Positions 17,031 to 24,821 of a stretch of 59,398 nucleotides of DNA are shown here, piece after piece. Source of the stretch: Paractinoplanes durhamensis (GTDB lineage: Bacteria; Actinomycetota; Actinomycetes; Mycobacteriales; Micromonosporaceae); the NCBI RefSeq assembly GCF_016862175.1, contig NZ_BOML01000023.1, positions 1 to 59,398 on the forward strand, in the 5' to 3' direction. Below the pieces are notes generated by a model, which worked only from the letters and a program-made list of their open reading frames with translations, had not been told where the DNA came from and searched no databases. Position 1 is the stretch's first letter. Each line of letters begins with the position of its first letter. The position numbers and the translations under genes were made by a program.

Positions 17031-20000
17031 GTGAGTAGGGATCGAACGAGCCGCAGGCGGCTCAGTCACGTTGCCGGAGTCGGCATCCTGATCACCGCCC
17101 TGACGGTGGTGGGCGGCTCGTCCAGTGCCACCGCGGCGCCCGTTGCCCGCAGCGGCTTCTCCCCGGTCCCGGCCGGCTCGAAGATCACGAAGATGCCGCC
17201 CGGCCTGGCCGGCAAGCCGGTCACCGTGATGGTGCAGCTGGCCGGCGACCCGGTCGCGGTGACCGACGCCGCCGCCACGCAGCCGCTGACCACCACCCAG
17301 AAGAAGCAGCGCCGCGACCAGCTCAGCAAGGAGCAGGCGCCGGTCGCGCAGCGCGCCCGCAGCCTCGGCGGCACGGTGCTCGGCAGCTACCAGCACGCCT
17401 ACAACGGCATCAAGGTGCGGATCAACTCCCGCGAGCTGACCTCGCTGGCCGCCTCCCCGGACGTGGTCGCGGTCCACCCGCTGCAGTCGATCAAGCCGGA
17501 CAACGTCAACGGAGTCCCGCTGGTCGGCGCCCCGAGCGTGTGGAACGCGCCGGACAAGTTCCGCGGCGAGGGCGTCAAGGTCGCGATCATCGACACCGGC
17601 ATCGACTACACGCACGCCGACTTCGGCGGGCCGGGCACGACCGCGGCCTACGAGACCGCGCACGCCGCCGAGACCAGCGCGGCCGACCCGGCCCTGTTCG
17701 GCCCGGCCGCGGCCAAGGTCAAGGGCGGTGTCGACCTGGTCGGCGACAGCTACAACGCCGACCCGGACAGCGCCGACTACCAGCCGGTGCCGCACCCGGA
17801 CGCCAACCCGCTCGACTGCAACGGGCACGGCTCGCACGTGGCCGGCACGACCGCGGGCTACGGCGTTCTCGCCGACGGCAAGACCTACCCCGGACCGTAC
17901 GACAGTGCCACCGTCGCCGCGCACTCCTGGCTCGTCGGCCCGGGTGTCGCGCCGAAGGCCGACCTGTACGCGGTGCGCGTCTTCGGCTGTGAAGGCTCCA
18001 CCGACGTGGTCGTCGACGCCATCGAGTGGGCGGTCGCCAACGACATGGACGTCATCAACATGTCGCTCGGCTCGCCGTTCGGCACCGCGAACTCCCCCGA
18101 GGCGGTCGCCGCCGACAACGCGGCCAAGGACGGCGTGATCGTGGTCGCGTCGGCCGGCAACTCGGGCAACACCCCGTACCTGGTCGGCACCCCGTCCAGC
18201 GGCAACGGCGTGATCAGCGTGGCGGCCAGCGACCCGACCAAGTCGTTCCCGGGCGCGCGCCTGCAGCTCGGCACCGGCGCCACCCAGAACGCCATCAACG
18301 CCAACGGCGCCACCTTCGCCGACGGCCTGAGCCTGCCGGTCAAGGTGCTGTCCAACGGCGCCGGCGGCATCGCACTCGGCTGCAGCACGGCCGAGTTCAA
18401 CCAGCCCGGCGTTGCCGGCGCACTCGTGGTGGTCGCCCGCGGCACCTGCGGCCGGGTCGCCAAGGCGGTCTACGGGCAGGCGGCCGGCGCCGCCGCGGTG
18501 CTGATGGTCAACAACGCCGCGTCCTACCCGCCCTACGAGGGCCCGATCACCAGCAACCCGGACAACGGCGAGCCGGCGAACGTCACCATCCCGTTCCTCG
18601 GTGTCCCGCTGTCGGCCGCGGCCACCCTGCTCGCCGCGGACGGCTCGACCACCACGCTGACCAACCTGCCGCTGGACAACCCGACCTACCTGGGCCTGGC
18701 CAGCTTCACCTCGGGCGGCGCGCGGACCGGCGACAGCTGGCTCAAGCCGGACGTCACCGCGCCCGGCGTCAGCATCTTCTCGGTCGGCAACGGCACCGGC
18801 ACCGGTTCGGTCGCGCTCTCCGGCACCTCGATGGCCGCGCCGCACACCGCCGGTGAGGCCGCGCTGGTCAAGCAGGCGCACCCGGAGTGGCGCAAGGTCT
18901 CCTACTGGAAGGCCGCGATCGTCAACACCGCCGACCCGGCCAAGGTCTTCAGCTACAGCACCCGGCTCGGCGGCGCCGGCCTCATCCAGGCTCCGGGCGC
19001 GGTCAACACCCAGGCGGTCGCCCTCGGCGACGCGGGCACGGCCACGCTCAACTACGGCTTCCAGGAGCTCGGCGGCAACTTCAGCGGCCGCAAGACGATC
19101 AAGGTCAAGAACTTCGGGCGTACGCCGGTGACGTTCACGGTCGCCGTCGACCGGCCGGCCGGCAAGCCGCACACCACCCGCCTGCAGAAGAACCGGATCA
19201 CGGTTCCGGCCCGCGGCGAGACCACGGTCGATCTGACCCTCGCCGTCCCGGCCGCGACCGCCGGCGACTCGACCGCCTACAACGACGTGTCCGGCCTGGT
19301 CACCTTCACCCCGGTCGGCACCAGCAACGCCGGTGTGGCGCTGCGGGTTCCGTATTACCTGGTCCCGCAGGCGGTCTCCAAGGTCAGCACCAAGCTCGAC
19401 ACCGAGAAGCTGAAGCGGACCGGCACGGCCACCGCGACGGTGACCAACCGCAAGGGCGCCACCACCGGCACCGCCGACTGGTACGCCTGGGGCCTGACCG
19501 ACCCGCGCGACAAGGCCCAGGGTTCGACCGACCTGAAGGCCGTCGGCGTGCAGAGCCTGCCCGCCGACAGCATGATCGCGTTCGCGGTCAGCACCCACGC
19601 CCGCTGGTCCAACCCGTCGGCCAACGAGTTCGACGTGTACGCCGACGTCAACGGCGACGGCGTGGACGACTACGCGGTCAGCGGCGTCGACTACGGCCTG
19701 ATCACCACCGGCGACCTGACCGGCCGGATGGCCACCGCCGTCACCGACCTGCGCACCGGCGACGGCACGATCGAGTTCTTCGCCGACGCACCGTACGACA
19801 GCAGCACGCTGACCCTGCCGGTGCTCATCTCCCAGCTGTGCGCCGAGGGTTCGCCGTGCCTGTCCGCGGACAACCCGCGGCTGACCTACCACGCGACCAG
19901 CCGGGGCATCGTGGACGCCACCAGCGACACGATCACCGGCACGGCGTCGTTCAACGCGTTCACGCCGGCGGTCAGCACCGGCATGGTCGACGAGATCGCC

Positions 20001-20138
20001 CCGAACGGCAGCGCCACCGAGACGGTCACGGTCAACCGGGCGGAGTTCGCCCGTACCCCCGCTCTCGGTTTCCTGGTCGTCAGCCGCGACAACCCCAGCC
20101 GCGACGAGGCCCAGCTGATCGGCGTCAAGATCCGCTGA
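17031..20138 (+). CDS. Secreted subtilisin-family (S8) serine protease with PA domain
   Basis: A 1035-residue exported peptidase. A signal peptide (1-~37, ending ATAAP) precedes an I9-type propeptide (~55-140). The S8 domain has Asp187 in AIIDTGID, His266 in NGHGSHVAG and Ser600 in SGTSMAAPH, so the triad is complete. A protease-associated domain is inserted at ~430-540 (GKIALV-like GALVVVARGTCGRV). The ~400-residue C-terminal part is beta-rich, with FTVAVDRPAG-type Fn3-like repeats. The GTG start is preceded by AGGAGG. Architecture matches large extracellular actinobacterial subtilases that feed on proteins. A strong hairpin ends the gene. Confidence 0.9.
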   Translation: MSRDRTSRRRLSHVAGVGILITALTVVGGSSSATAAPVARSGFSPVPAGSKITKMPPGLAGKPVTVMVQLAGDPVAVTDAAATQPLTTTQKKQRRDQLSKEQAPVAQRARSLGGTVLGSYQHAYNGIKVRINSRELTSLAASPDVVAVHPLQSIKPDNVNGVPLVGAPSVWNAPDKFRGEGVKVAIIDTGIDYTHADFGGPGTTAAYETAHAAETSAADPALFGPAAAKVKGGVDLVGDSYNADPDSADYQPVPHPDANPLDCNGHGSHVAGTTAGYGVLADGKTYPGPYDSATVAAHSWLVGPGVAPKADLYAVRVFGCEGSTDVVVDAIEWAVANDMDVINMSLGSPFGTANSPEAVAADNAAKDGVIVVASAGNSGNTPYLVGTPSSGNGVISVAASDPTKSFPGARLQLGTGATQNAINANGATFADGLSLPVKVLSNGAGGIALGCSTAEFNQPGVAGALVVVARGTCGRVAKAVYGQAAGAAAVLMVNNAASYPPYEGPITSNPDNGEPANVTIPFLGVPLSAAATLLAADGSTTTLTNLPLDNPTYLGLASFTSGGARTGDSWLKPDVTAPGVSIFSVGNGTGTGSVALSGTSMAAPHTAGEAALVKQAHPEWRKVSYWKAAIVNTADPAKVFSYSTRLGGAGLIQAPGAVNTQAVALGDAGTATLNYGFQELGGNFSGRKTIKVKNFGRTPVTFTVAVDRPAGKPHTTRLQKNRITVPARGETTVDLTLAVPAATAGDSTAYNDVSGLVTFTPVGTSNAGVALRVPYYLVPQAVSKVSTKLDTEKLKRTGTATATVTNRKGATTGTADWYAWGLTDPRDKAQGSTDLKAVGVQSLPADSMIAFAVSTHARWSNPSANEFDVYADVNGDGVDDYAVSGVDYGLITTGDLTGRMATAVTDLRTGDGTIEFFADAPYDSSTLTLPVLISQLCAEGSPCLSADNPRLTYHATSRGIVDATSDTITGTASFNAFTPAVSTGMVDEIAPNGSATETVTVNRAEFARTPALGFLVVSRDNPSRDEAQLIGVKIR

Positions 20139-20143
20139 TGAAC

Positions 20144-20179
20144 CCGGTGGGAGCCGCGCGGTCGCGCGGCTCCCACCGG
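20144..20179. terminator. Bidirectional hairpin terminator
   Basis: Perfect 17-bp arms (left arm starts CCGGTGGGAGCC) around two bases, 6 bases after the protease stop and 7 bases before the stop of the convergent ATPase gene. Followed by the pyrimidine-rich CCCTTCTTC. It should stop transcription from both sides. Confidence 0.8.
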
Positions 20180-20186
20180 CCCTTCT

Positions 20187-21092
20187 TCAGGCCGGGCCGA
20201 GCTGGCTGCGCGCCCGCTCCTGCTCCGCCACCTTCAGATGCAACGCCCGCAGCTGAGCCGCCCGCCGCTCGGCCGGCATCGGCCGCACCCGCTCGGCGAT
20301 CCGCCGCAGCGGCGCCGGATCGTCGAGATCCGCCGGCCGCGGGCAGTCACCCGCCTGCCGGGCCCGCCGCAGCCCCGCCTGCGCCCGCAGCACCGCGAAC
20401 GGCTCGGCGCCCAGCTCCCGCCGCAGATAGTCGACGTCGACGTCGTCGACCACCTTGTTCCCGACCAGCGTGACCAGGTCGGCGACCCCGGCCGCGGCGG
20501 CCAGTTCCCGATAGCGGCACGCCACCGTCACCGACTCCGGGGTCGGCTCGACCACCACCACGATCGCGTCGAACTGCGCGTGCAGCGAGTTCGCGAACGC
20601 GTCGGTGCCGGCCACCATGTCGCAGACCACCCAGTCACCGTCGGCCGGCCGCAGATGCGACAGCAGGTTCTCCAGGATGGACAGATGCCCGTGGTAGCAG
20701 CCCGCGCCGATGTCCTCGGGCTCGTAGGTGCCGACGTGCATGACATGCGTCCGCTCGTCGAGCGCCACCGCGTGCCGGGCCAGCACCGGGTCGCCGCTCT
20801 CCAGCGTGACCAGCCCCGAGCCCGGCCCGGCCGGCGTCGTCGCCACGAACCGGTCCACTCCCCCGACCAGCGGATTCGTGCCGAGCAGGTGACGGCGCAC
20901 GGCGGTGACGTTGTCCGGGTGCGACAGCGCGGCGGCGGAGTCGGCCACGACGCCGAGCAGCGGCGCCAGGTGCACGTTGACGTCGGCATCGACGGCGAGG
21001 ACCCGGCGCCCGGTCGCGCGCAGGTACCCGACGAACAGCGCGGCGAGCGTGCTCTTCCCGCTGCCACCCTTACCGGTAAAAGCGATTTTCAT
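20187..21092 (-). CDS. CooC/MinD-like ATPase with a C-x-H-x-H motif, in the zinc locus
   Basis: A 301-residue SIMIBI-class ATPase. The deviant Walker A is GKGGSGKST (7-15) and Walker B lies in WVVCDMVAG (154-162). Between them, GAGCYHGHLSILENLL places C132, H134 and H136 exactly where CooC-type maturation ATPases carry the C-x-C metal motif (GCxC...ALL...DMEAG). CooC loads nickel into CO dehydrogenase, so a metal-chaperone role is inferred here, with zinc the likely metal from context. The frame extends upstream, but the ATG at 21092 starts the fold. It is divergent from a COG0523 gene, with Zur-like boxes between. Confidence 0.75.
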   Translation of the reverse strand: MKIAFTGKGGSGKSTLAALFVGYLRATGRRVLAVDADVNVHLAPLLGVVADSAAALSHPDNVTAVRRHLLGTNPLVGGVDRFVATTPAGPGSGLVTLESGDPVLARHAVALDERTHVMHVGTYEPEDIGAGCYHGHLSILENLLSHLRPADGDWVVCDMVAGTDAFANSLHAQFDAIVVVVEPTPESVTVACRYRELAAAAGVADLVTLVGNKVVDDVDVDYLRRELGAEPFAVLRAQAGLRRARQAGDCPRPADLDDPAPLRRIAERVRPMPAERRAAQLRALHLKVAEQERARSQLGPA

Positions 21093-21097
21093 TTCCA
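21083..21097 (-). promoter_or_regulatory. Zur-box-like site overlapping the ATPase start
   Basis: Minus-strand TGGAAATGAAAATCG spans the ATG of the CooC-like gene. It differs from the box in front of the zinc binding-protein gene (TGGAAATGATTATCG) at only two positions. Against the actinobacterial Zur consensus TGAAAATGATTTTCA it scores 10 of 15, and its overlap with codons weakens the case. Confidence 0.35.
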
Positions 21098-21153
21098 AGA
21101 AGCTAGTGACGGCGCCCGCCGACCACAACGGAACACGCCGCTCCTCTTGCAAC

Positions 21154-21168
21154 TGAAAACCATTTCCA
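21154..21168 (+). promoter_or_regulatory. Zur-box-like operator between the ATPase and COG0523 genes
   Basis: TGAAAACCATTTCCA; on the minus strand TGGAAATGGTTTTCA matches 13 of 15 positions of the actinobacterial Zur consensus TGAAAATGATTTTCA. It lies 5 bases before the ATG of the COG0523 gene and 62 bases from the divergent ATPase start, where bound Zur would block both. Confidence 0.65.
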
Positions 21169-21173
21169 ACAAG

Positions 21174-22451
21174 ATGTACGGCGTGAGTACGCGAACCGCC
21201 CCCACCCCGACGTCCACCGCCACCGTCGTCACCGTCCTGGCCGGATTCTCGGCATCCGCCACCCTGGCTGTCGCCGACAGCCTGCTCCGGGCGGACGACC
21301 GGCTCCTGCTGGTGCAGCACGACATCAGCGAAATCCGCTCCGGCACCGTGCGGCGCGTGGTCCGCGACGCCCACCGGATCCTGGAGGACGTGACCGTCAC
21401 CGTGGTGCACGGCTGCGTCGCGTGCACGCTGCGCGAAGACGTGCTGCCCACCCTCGCCCGACTCGGACGCCGGCATCCCCGCCGCGACCTGCTGCTCGCC
21501 CTGCCGCCGGCGATCGAACCGGAATCGGTGGCGGCCGCATGCCGGCACGTCCCGGCTGCCCGGTCACTGCGCTTCGACTCGTACGTCACCGTCGTCGACG
21601 CCGCGACCTTCGTGGACGATCTGTGCGACACCGCCGACCTGAGCGACCGCGACCTGCACGCGGCCCACGACGACCGGCGGGCGGTGGCCCAGGTCGTGGC
21701 CCGGCAGATCGAGTTCGCCGACACCGTGGTTGGCTGGAGCCGTGCCACCGACACTAAGGCCGGCTGGAGCCCGGCCACCGACACCGAGGCCGGCCGAGGC
21801 CAGGCCGGCGGCGCCTACGAGGCGGGCCGGCTGACCGCCCTCGTCCACCGGCTCGCGCCATGGGTCACCTATGTCCGCGACGACGTCACCGGCCTGCGTG
21901 GCACCGGCCGGCACGACCCGTCGGCGCCCGGCATGACCGGCCGCGCCCTGGAAGGCCGGCCGATCGGCGTGAACGACCCTGCGGGTTCGTTCGGGGCGTC
22001 GTCGATGCTGTTCGACAGCCGCCGCCCGTTCCACCCGGAACGCCTGCACCGCGCCCTGCCCGCCCTGACTCACGCGGCCCTGCGCGGCCGCGGCCAGCTG
22101 TGGATCGCCAGCCGGCCGGACGCGGTGATCGCTTGGGAGAGCGCCGGCCAGGGCATCAGCCTCGGCCCGCTCGGCTCCTGGCTGGCCGCCGTGCCACCCG
22201 ACCGCCGGCACGAGCCGAGCGACCTGCGCCGCCTGGCCGCCGACGCGACGTGGGACCCGTATTACGGCGACCGTCGCACCGCGCTGGCTTTCATCGGCCT
22301 CGACCTGGACACCACGGGCCTGCACGACCTACTGACCGCATGCCTGCTGACCGACACCGAGCTGGCCGCCGGCACCGAGACCTGGCCCCACCTCAACGAC
22401 CCGTTCGCCGACTACTTCCCGCTCGACCACACCCCGAAGACCCGACCGTAG
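21174..22451 (+). CDS. COG0523/CobW-type protein lacking a functional P-loop
   Basis: About 425 residues (422 if the GTG at 21183 is used). Homology to G3E-family metal chaperones shows in the GCVACTLRED block, a form of the family's CxCC metal motif, followed by the C-terminal CobW_C region (LFDSRRPFHPERLHRAL...GRGQLWIASRP). The expected GxxGxGKT Walker A reads GFSASATL, with no Lys, so GTP hydrolysis is doubtful. Zur-controlled COG0523 proteins act in zinc-starvation response in actinobacteria. A 10-residue repeat (GWSRATDTKA / GWSPATDTEA) is inserted at 21732-21791. No ribosome-binding site precedes either start; a leaderless message is possible. Confidence 0.75.
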   Translation: MYGVSTRTAPTPTSTATVVTVLAGFSASATLAVADSLLRADDRLLLVQHDISEIRSGTVRRVVRDAHRILEDVTVTVVHGCVACTLREDVLPTLARLGRRHPRRDLLLALPPAIEPESVAAACRHVPAARSLRFDSYVTVVDAATFVDDLCDTADLSDRDLHAAHDDRRAVAQVVARQIEFADTVVGWSRATDTKAGWSPATDTEAGRGQAGGAYEAGRLTALVHRLAPWVTYVRDDVTGLRGTGRHDPSAPGMTGRALEGRPIGVNDPAGSFGASSMLFDSRRPFHPERLHRALPALTHAALRGRGQLWIASRPDAVIAWESAGQGISLGPLGSWLAAVPPDRRHEPSDLRRLAADATWDPYYGDRRTALAFIGLDLDTTGLHDLLTACLLTDTELAAGTETWPHLNDPFADYFPLDHTPKTRP

Positions 22452-22477
22452 AGGTGTCCACCCCACGCACAGCTAGG

Positions 22478-22640
22478 CCGAAGAACCCCAGACCAGACCG
22501 AAGAACCTCAGGCCGAAGGACGCCAGCCCGAGGGCCCACGGGCCGAAGTATCCCAGCCCGAAGGACGCCAGCCCGAAGGACGCCAGCCCGAATGCCCACG
22601 GGCCGACGAACCCCAGACCGAAGGACCCCAGACCGCGGGA
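22478..22640. repeat. Degenerate 15-bp minisatellite
   Basis: About ten copies of a unit close to CCGAAGGACGCCAGC, with a higher-order repeat near 45 bases that includes GCCCACGGGCC. It fills most of the 241-base gap between the COG0523 gene and the convergent ArsR gene. The unit length divisible by three creates spurious repeat peptides on both strands (for example AGVLR on the minus strand), but no start, ribosome site or family supports a gene. Confidence 0.8.
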
Positions 22641-22692
22641 CACCGGGTCAGGATCCTGGGCCGAAAGATCCGGCGTGCGGGCACGACGGTCG

Positions 22693-22980
22693 TCAGGTGC
22701 GGATGTAGCGCAGGACGTCGTCGACCAGGGCGCCGATCGCGTCGTTCGGGAGGGAGTAGAAGACCTGGCGGCCGTGTCGGCGGCGGCGGATCAGGCGGGC
22801 GTCGACCAGGTGGCGCAGGTGGTGGGCGACCGCGGTGGAGTGCACGTTCATGGTCGCGGCCAGGGTCGATGGGCTGGCCTCGCCCGCGCGCAGCAGGATC
22901 AGGATGTGCAGGCGATGCTCGTAGGCCATGCCGCGCAGTGCCTCCACCGCACGTTCGAGCTCGGTCAGGCTGATCGTCAC
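22693..22980 (-). CDS. ArsR-family winged-helix regulator of the zinc transporter operon
   Basis: A 95-residue ArsR/SmtB-type protein with the helix-turn-helix at about 38-62 (ASPSTLAATMNVHSTAVAHHLRHL) and the wing at 63-80 (IRRRRHGRQVFYSL). The alpha-3 region holds H47, H53 and H54, but the alpha-5 metal site of SmtB/CzrA (DxH...HxxE) is absent from the short C-terminus. Metal sensing is therefore unproven. The GTG start overlaps the permease stop by 4 bases, making it the last gene of the operon. It may report metal excess while Zur reports shortage. Confidence 0.82.
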   Translation of the reverse strand: MTISLTELERAVEALRGMAYEHRLHILILLRAGEASPSTLAATMNVHSTAVAHHLRHLVDARLIRRRRHGRQVFYSLPNDAIGALVDDVLRYIRT

Positions 22981-23879
22981 TGCGTCACCACCGCAGGTCG
23001 GGCCGCCGCGGAGCTGCCGCCATCCGATCGGCCGGGCACGGCCGGGGCGGCCGAGGCCGGAATCCGGCGAAGCTGGGTGGGAAGCCAGCGAAGCCGGGAG
23101 GAAAGCCAGGAGACCGCCAAGACCGCGGTGGCGATCAGCGAGATGCTCGCGCCGGCCGCGACGTTCCAGTGGCTGGAGACCCACAGGCCGACCAGGCCGC
23201 TGCCGACGCCGAAGACGACGGCCATGGCGGTGATCACCGGCAGGCGGTCGGACCACAGGCGGGCCGCGGCGGCGGGAGCGACGATCAGGGACAGGGCCAG
23301 GATGGTGCCGACCGCGGGCACCACCGTCACCACGACGATCTCGATGGTCAGCAGCAGGACGATGTCCCAGGCACCCGTGCGCAGGCCGGCCGCCTGGGCG
23401 CCGGTGCGGTCGAAGCCGACCAGGAGCAGCGGGCGGGCGCAGACCAGCAGCACCGTCGCGACCACGGCCAGGACCACGGCCGTGGTCGCCAGGTCCGTGG
23501 TGCTCACCGTCAGGATCGAGCCGACCAGGAACGACGACAGGTCCCGGCTGAAGCCGCTCTGGGTGGCGACCAGGCCGGCGCCGAGCGCGAAACCCGCGGA
23601 CAGCAGGACGCCGGTCGCCGCGGCGGCGTCCTGGCCACGGCGGCGGGACAGCGCGGCCACGCCGAGGGCGATGATGCCGCCCGCGACCGCGCCGCCGATC
23701 AGGAGGTTCACGCCGATGATCGAGGCGGCCACCACGCCCGGGAAGGTGGCGTGGGTGAGCGCCATCGTGAAGAACGACAACCGGCGCAGCACCACCTGCA
23801 CGCCGACCAGCCCGCCCAGCGCGCCCGCGAGGATCACCTCCACGGTCGCCCGGTGCAGGGCGTCATCCCACCAACTCAT
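22977..23879 (-). CDS. Zinc/manganese-type ABC transporter permease (second)
   Basis: A 300-residue ABC-3 family permease with about eight helices, including the family block RRLSFFTMALTHATFPGVV (32-50) and the later VPAVGTILALSLIVAPAAAARL. It pairs with the other permease at 23946 to form the channel. The C-terminal 30 residues are Ala/Gly/Pro-rich. The start shares ATGA with a small minicistron that bridges the two permease genes, and GAGGAG five bases upstream supports the ATG. Confidence 0.87.
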   Translation of the reverse strand: MSWWDDALHRATVEVILAGALGGLVGVQVVLRRLSFFTMALTHATFPGVVAASIIGVNLLIGGAVAGGIIALGVAALSRRRGQDAAAATGVLLSAGFALGAGLVATQSGFSRDLSSFLVGSILTVSTTDLATTAVVLAVVATVLLVCARPLLLVGFDRTGAQAAGLRTGAWDIVLLLTIEIVVVTVVPAVGTILALSLIVAPAAAARLWSDRLPVITAMAVVFGVGSGLVGLWVSSHWNVAAGASISLIATAVLAVSWLSSRLRWLPTQLRRIPASAAPAVPGRSDGGSSAAARPAVVTQ

Positions 23880-23959
23880 GCCAGCTCCTCGCTTCGCTCC
23901 GAGCTGCCAAGTGCAGATTCCGCACTGAGCTCGCCGATTCGCTCGCTACGCACGCTCAT
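23876..23959 (-). CDS. Coupled 27-codon minicistron between the two permease genes
   Basis: An ATG at 23959 opens a 27-residue frame (MSVRSERIGELSAESALG, then SSERSEELA) with an AGAGGA element 10-12 bases upstream. It begins inside the last codons of the first permease gene and ends with ATGA overlapping the next start. The DNA is rich in short inverted repeats (AGTGC/GCACT inside GAGCT/AGCTC) and ends in the ribosome-binding site of the next gene. It looks like a translatable intergenic repeat that keeps ribosomes running between two operon genes. Whether the peptide does anything is unknown. Confidence 0.45.
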   Translation of the reverse strand: MSVRSERIGELSAESALGSSERSEELA

Positions 23960-24821
23960 GCGGGGAGTTCCTCTCGACCGGGGCCGGTGGCCGGCGGGTG
24001 CGCAGCAGGCGCACCGGGATGAGCAGCAGGTAGGCGGCGACCAGTAGCAGGACCACCGACGAGGCCGAGGTCAGTGCGATGCCGTAGGTCAGCGAGGCGG
24101 TCCAACTGGCGAGCAGGCCCGCATAGCCGGCGCCCGCGATCAGCAGCGTGCCGATCACCGCCATCGCGGCCAGCCGGTCGGTGATCATGCGGGCCGCCGC
24201 GGCCGGGACGATCAGCAGCGCCACCACCAGGATCGTGCCGACCGCGCGGACCGCGGCCACCACGACCAGCGCGACGATGACGTTCAGCCACAGGTCGAGC
24301 CGGCCGATCCGGTAGCCCGCGGCGGCCGCGCCGGCCGGGTCGAACGTGCGGAACAGCAGGGCCCGGGCCCCGATCAGCAGCGCCACCAGGACAACCGCCG
24401 CGAGCACCGCGGTCTCGGCGATCTGCCCGGGCGTAACGGTGAGCAGGCGGCCGAACAGAAAAGACGTCAGATCCGAGGTGTACGACGATCGCCGTGACAC
24501 CAGCACCACGCCGATCGAGAACATCGCGGTCAGCACGACCGCCGTGGCCGCGTCGTCGGACACCCGGGCGCCGCGGGTCAGCACGGTCAGCACCACGGCG
24601 GTGACCAGGCCCGCGACGAGTGCGCCGACGAACAGGCCGTCGAGCCCGCCGGCCACGAACCCGATCACCACGCCGGGGAAGATCGTGTGGGTGAGCGCGT
24701 CGGACACGAACGACAGCCGCCGGGCGAACACGAAGACGCTGACCGGGCCGCAGACCAGCGCCAGCAGCACCATCTCGGCCAGCGCCCGCGCCATGAACGG
24801 GGCGGTGAACGGCTCGATCAC
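23946..24821 (-). CDS. znuB: Zinc/manganese-type ABC transporter permease (first)
   Basis: A 291-residue ABC-3 permease with about eight helices and the family blocks RRLSFVSDALTHTIFPGVV (34-52) and RAVGTILVVALLIVPAAAARM. The open frame continues upstream, but the GTG at 24821 overlaps the ATPase stop by 4 bases (GTGA) and begins the conserved domain. It works with the ATPase and lipoprotein encoded upstream for metal uptake. Zinc rather than manganese is inferred from the binding protein and the Zur-like box. Confidence 0.87.
   Translation of the reverse strand: MIEPFTAPFMARALAEMVLLALVCGPVSVFVFARRLSFVSDALTHTIFPGVVIGFVAGGLDGLFVGALVAGLVTAVVLTVLTRGARVSDDAATAVVLTAMFSIGVVLVSRRSSYTSDLTSFLFGRLLTVTPGQIAETAVLAAVVLVALLIGARALLFRTFDPAGAAAAGYRIGRLDLWLNVIVALVVVAAVRAVGTILVVALLIVPAAAARMITDRLAAMAVIGTLLIAGAGYAGLLASWTASLTYGIALTSASSVVLLLVAAYLLLIPVRLLRTRRPPAPVERNSPHERA

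Noticed and set aside
16932..19892. A 986-codon minus-strand frame opposite the subtilisin gene
   Set aside because: Val/Gly/Arg/Asp-rich shadow translation; the plus strand has signal peptide, catalytic triad and ribosome-binding site.
22393..22599. A small minus-strand frame with AGVLR pentapeptide-like repeats
   Set aside because: The repeats come from the 15-bp minisatellite, do not match the A(D/N)LxX pentapeptide pattern, and no ribosome site precedes the frame.
22478..22640. Tandem repeats considered as a CRISPR array
   Set aside because: Units are about 15 bases, contiguous and degenerate, with no unique spacers and no cas genes nearby.
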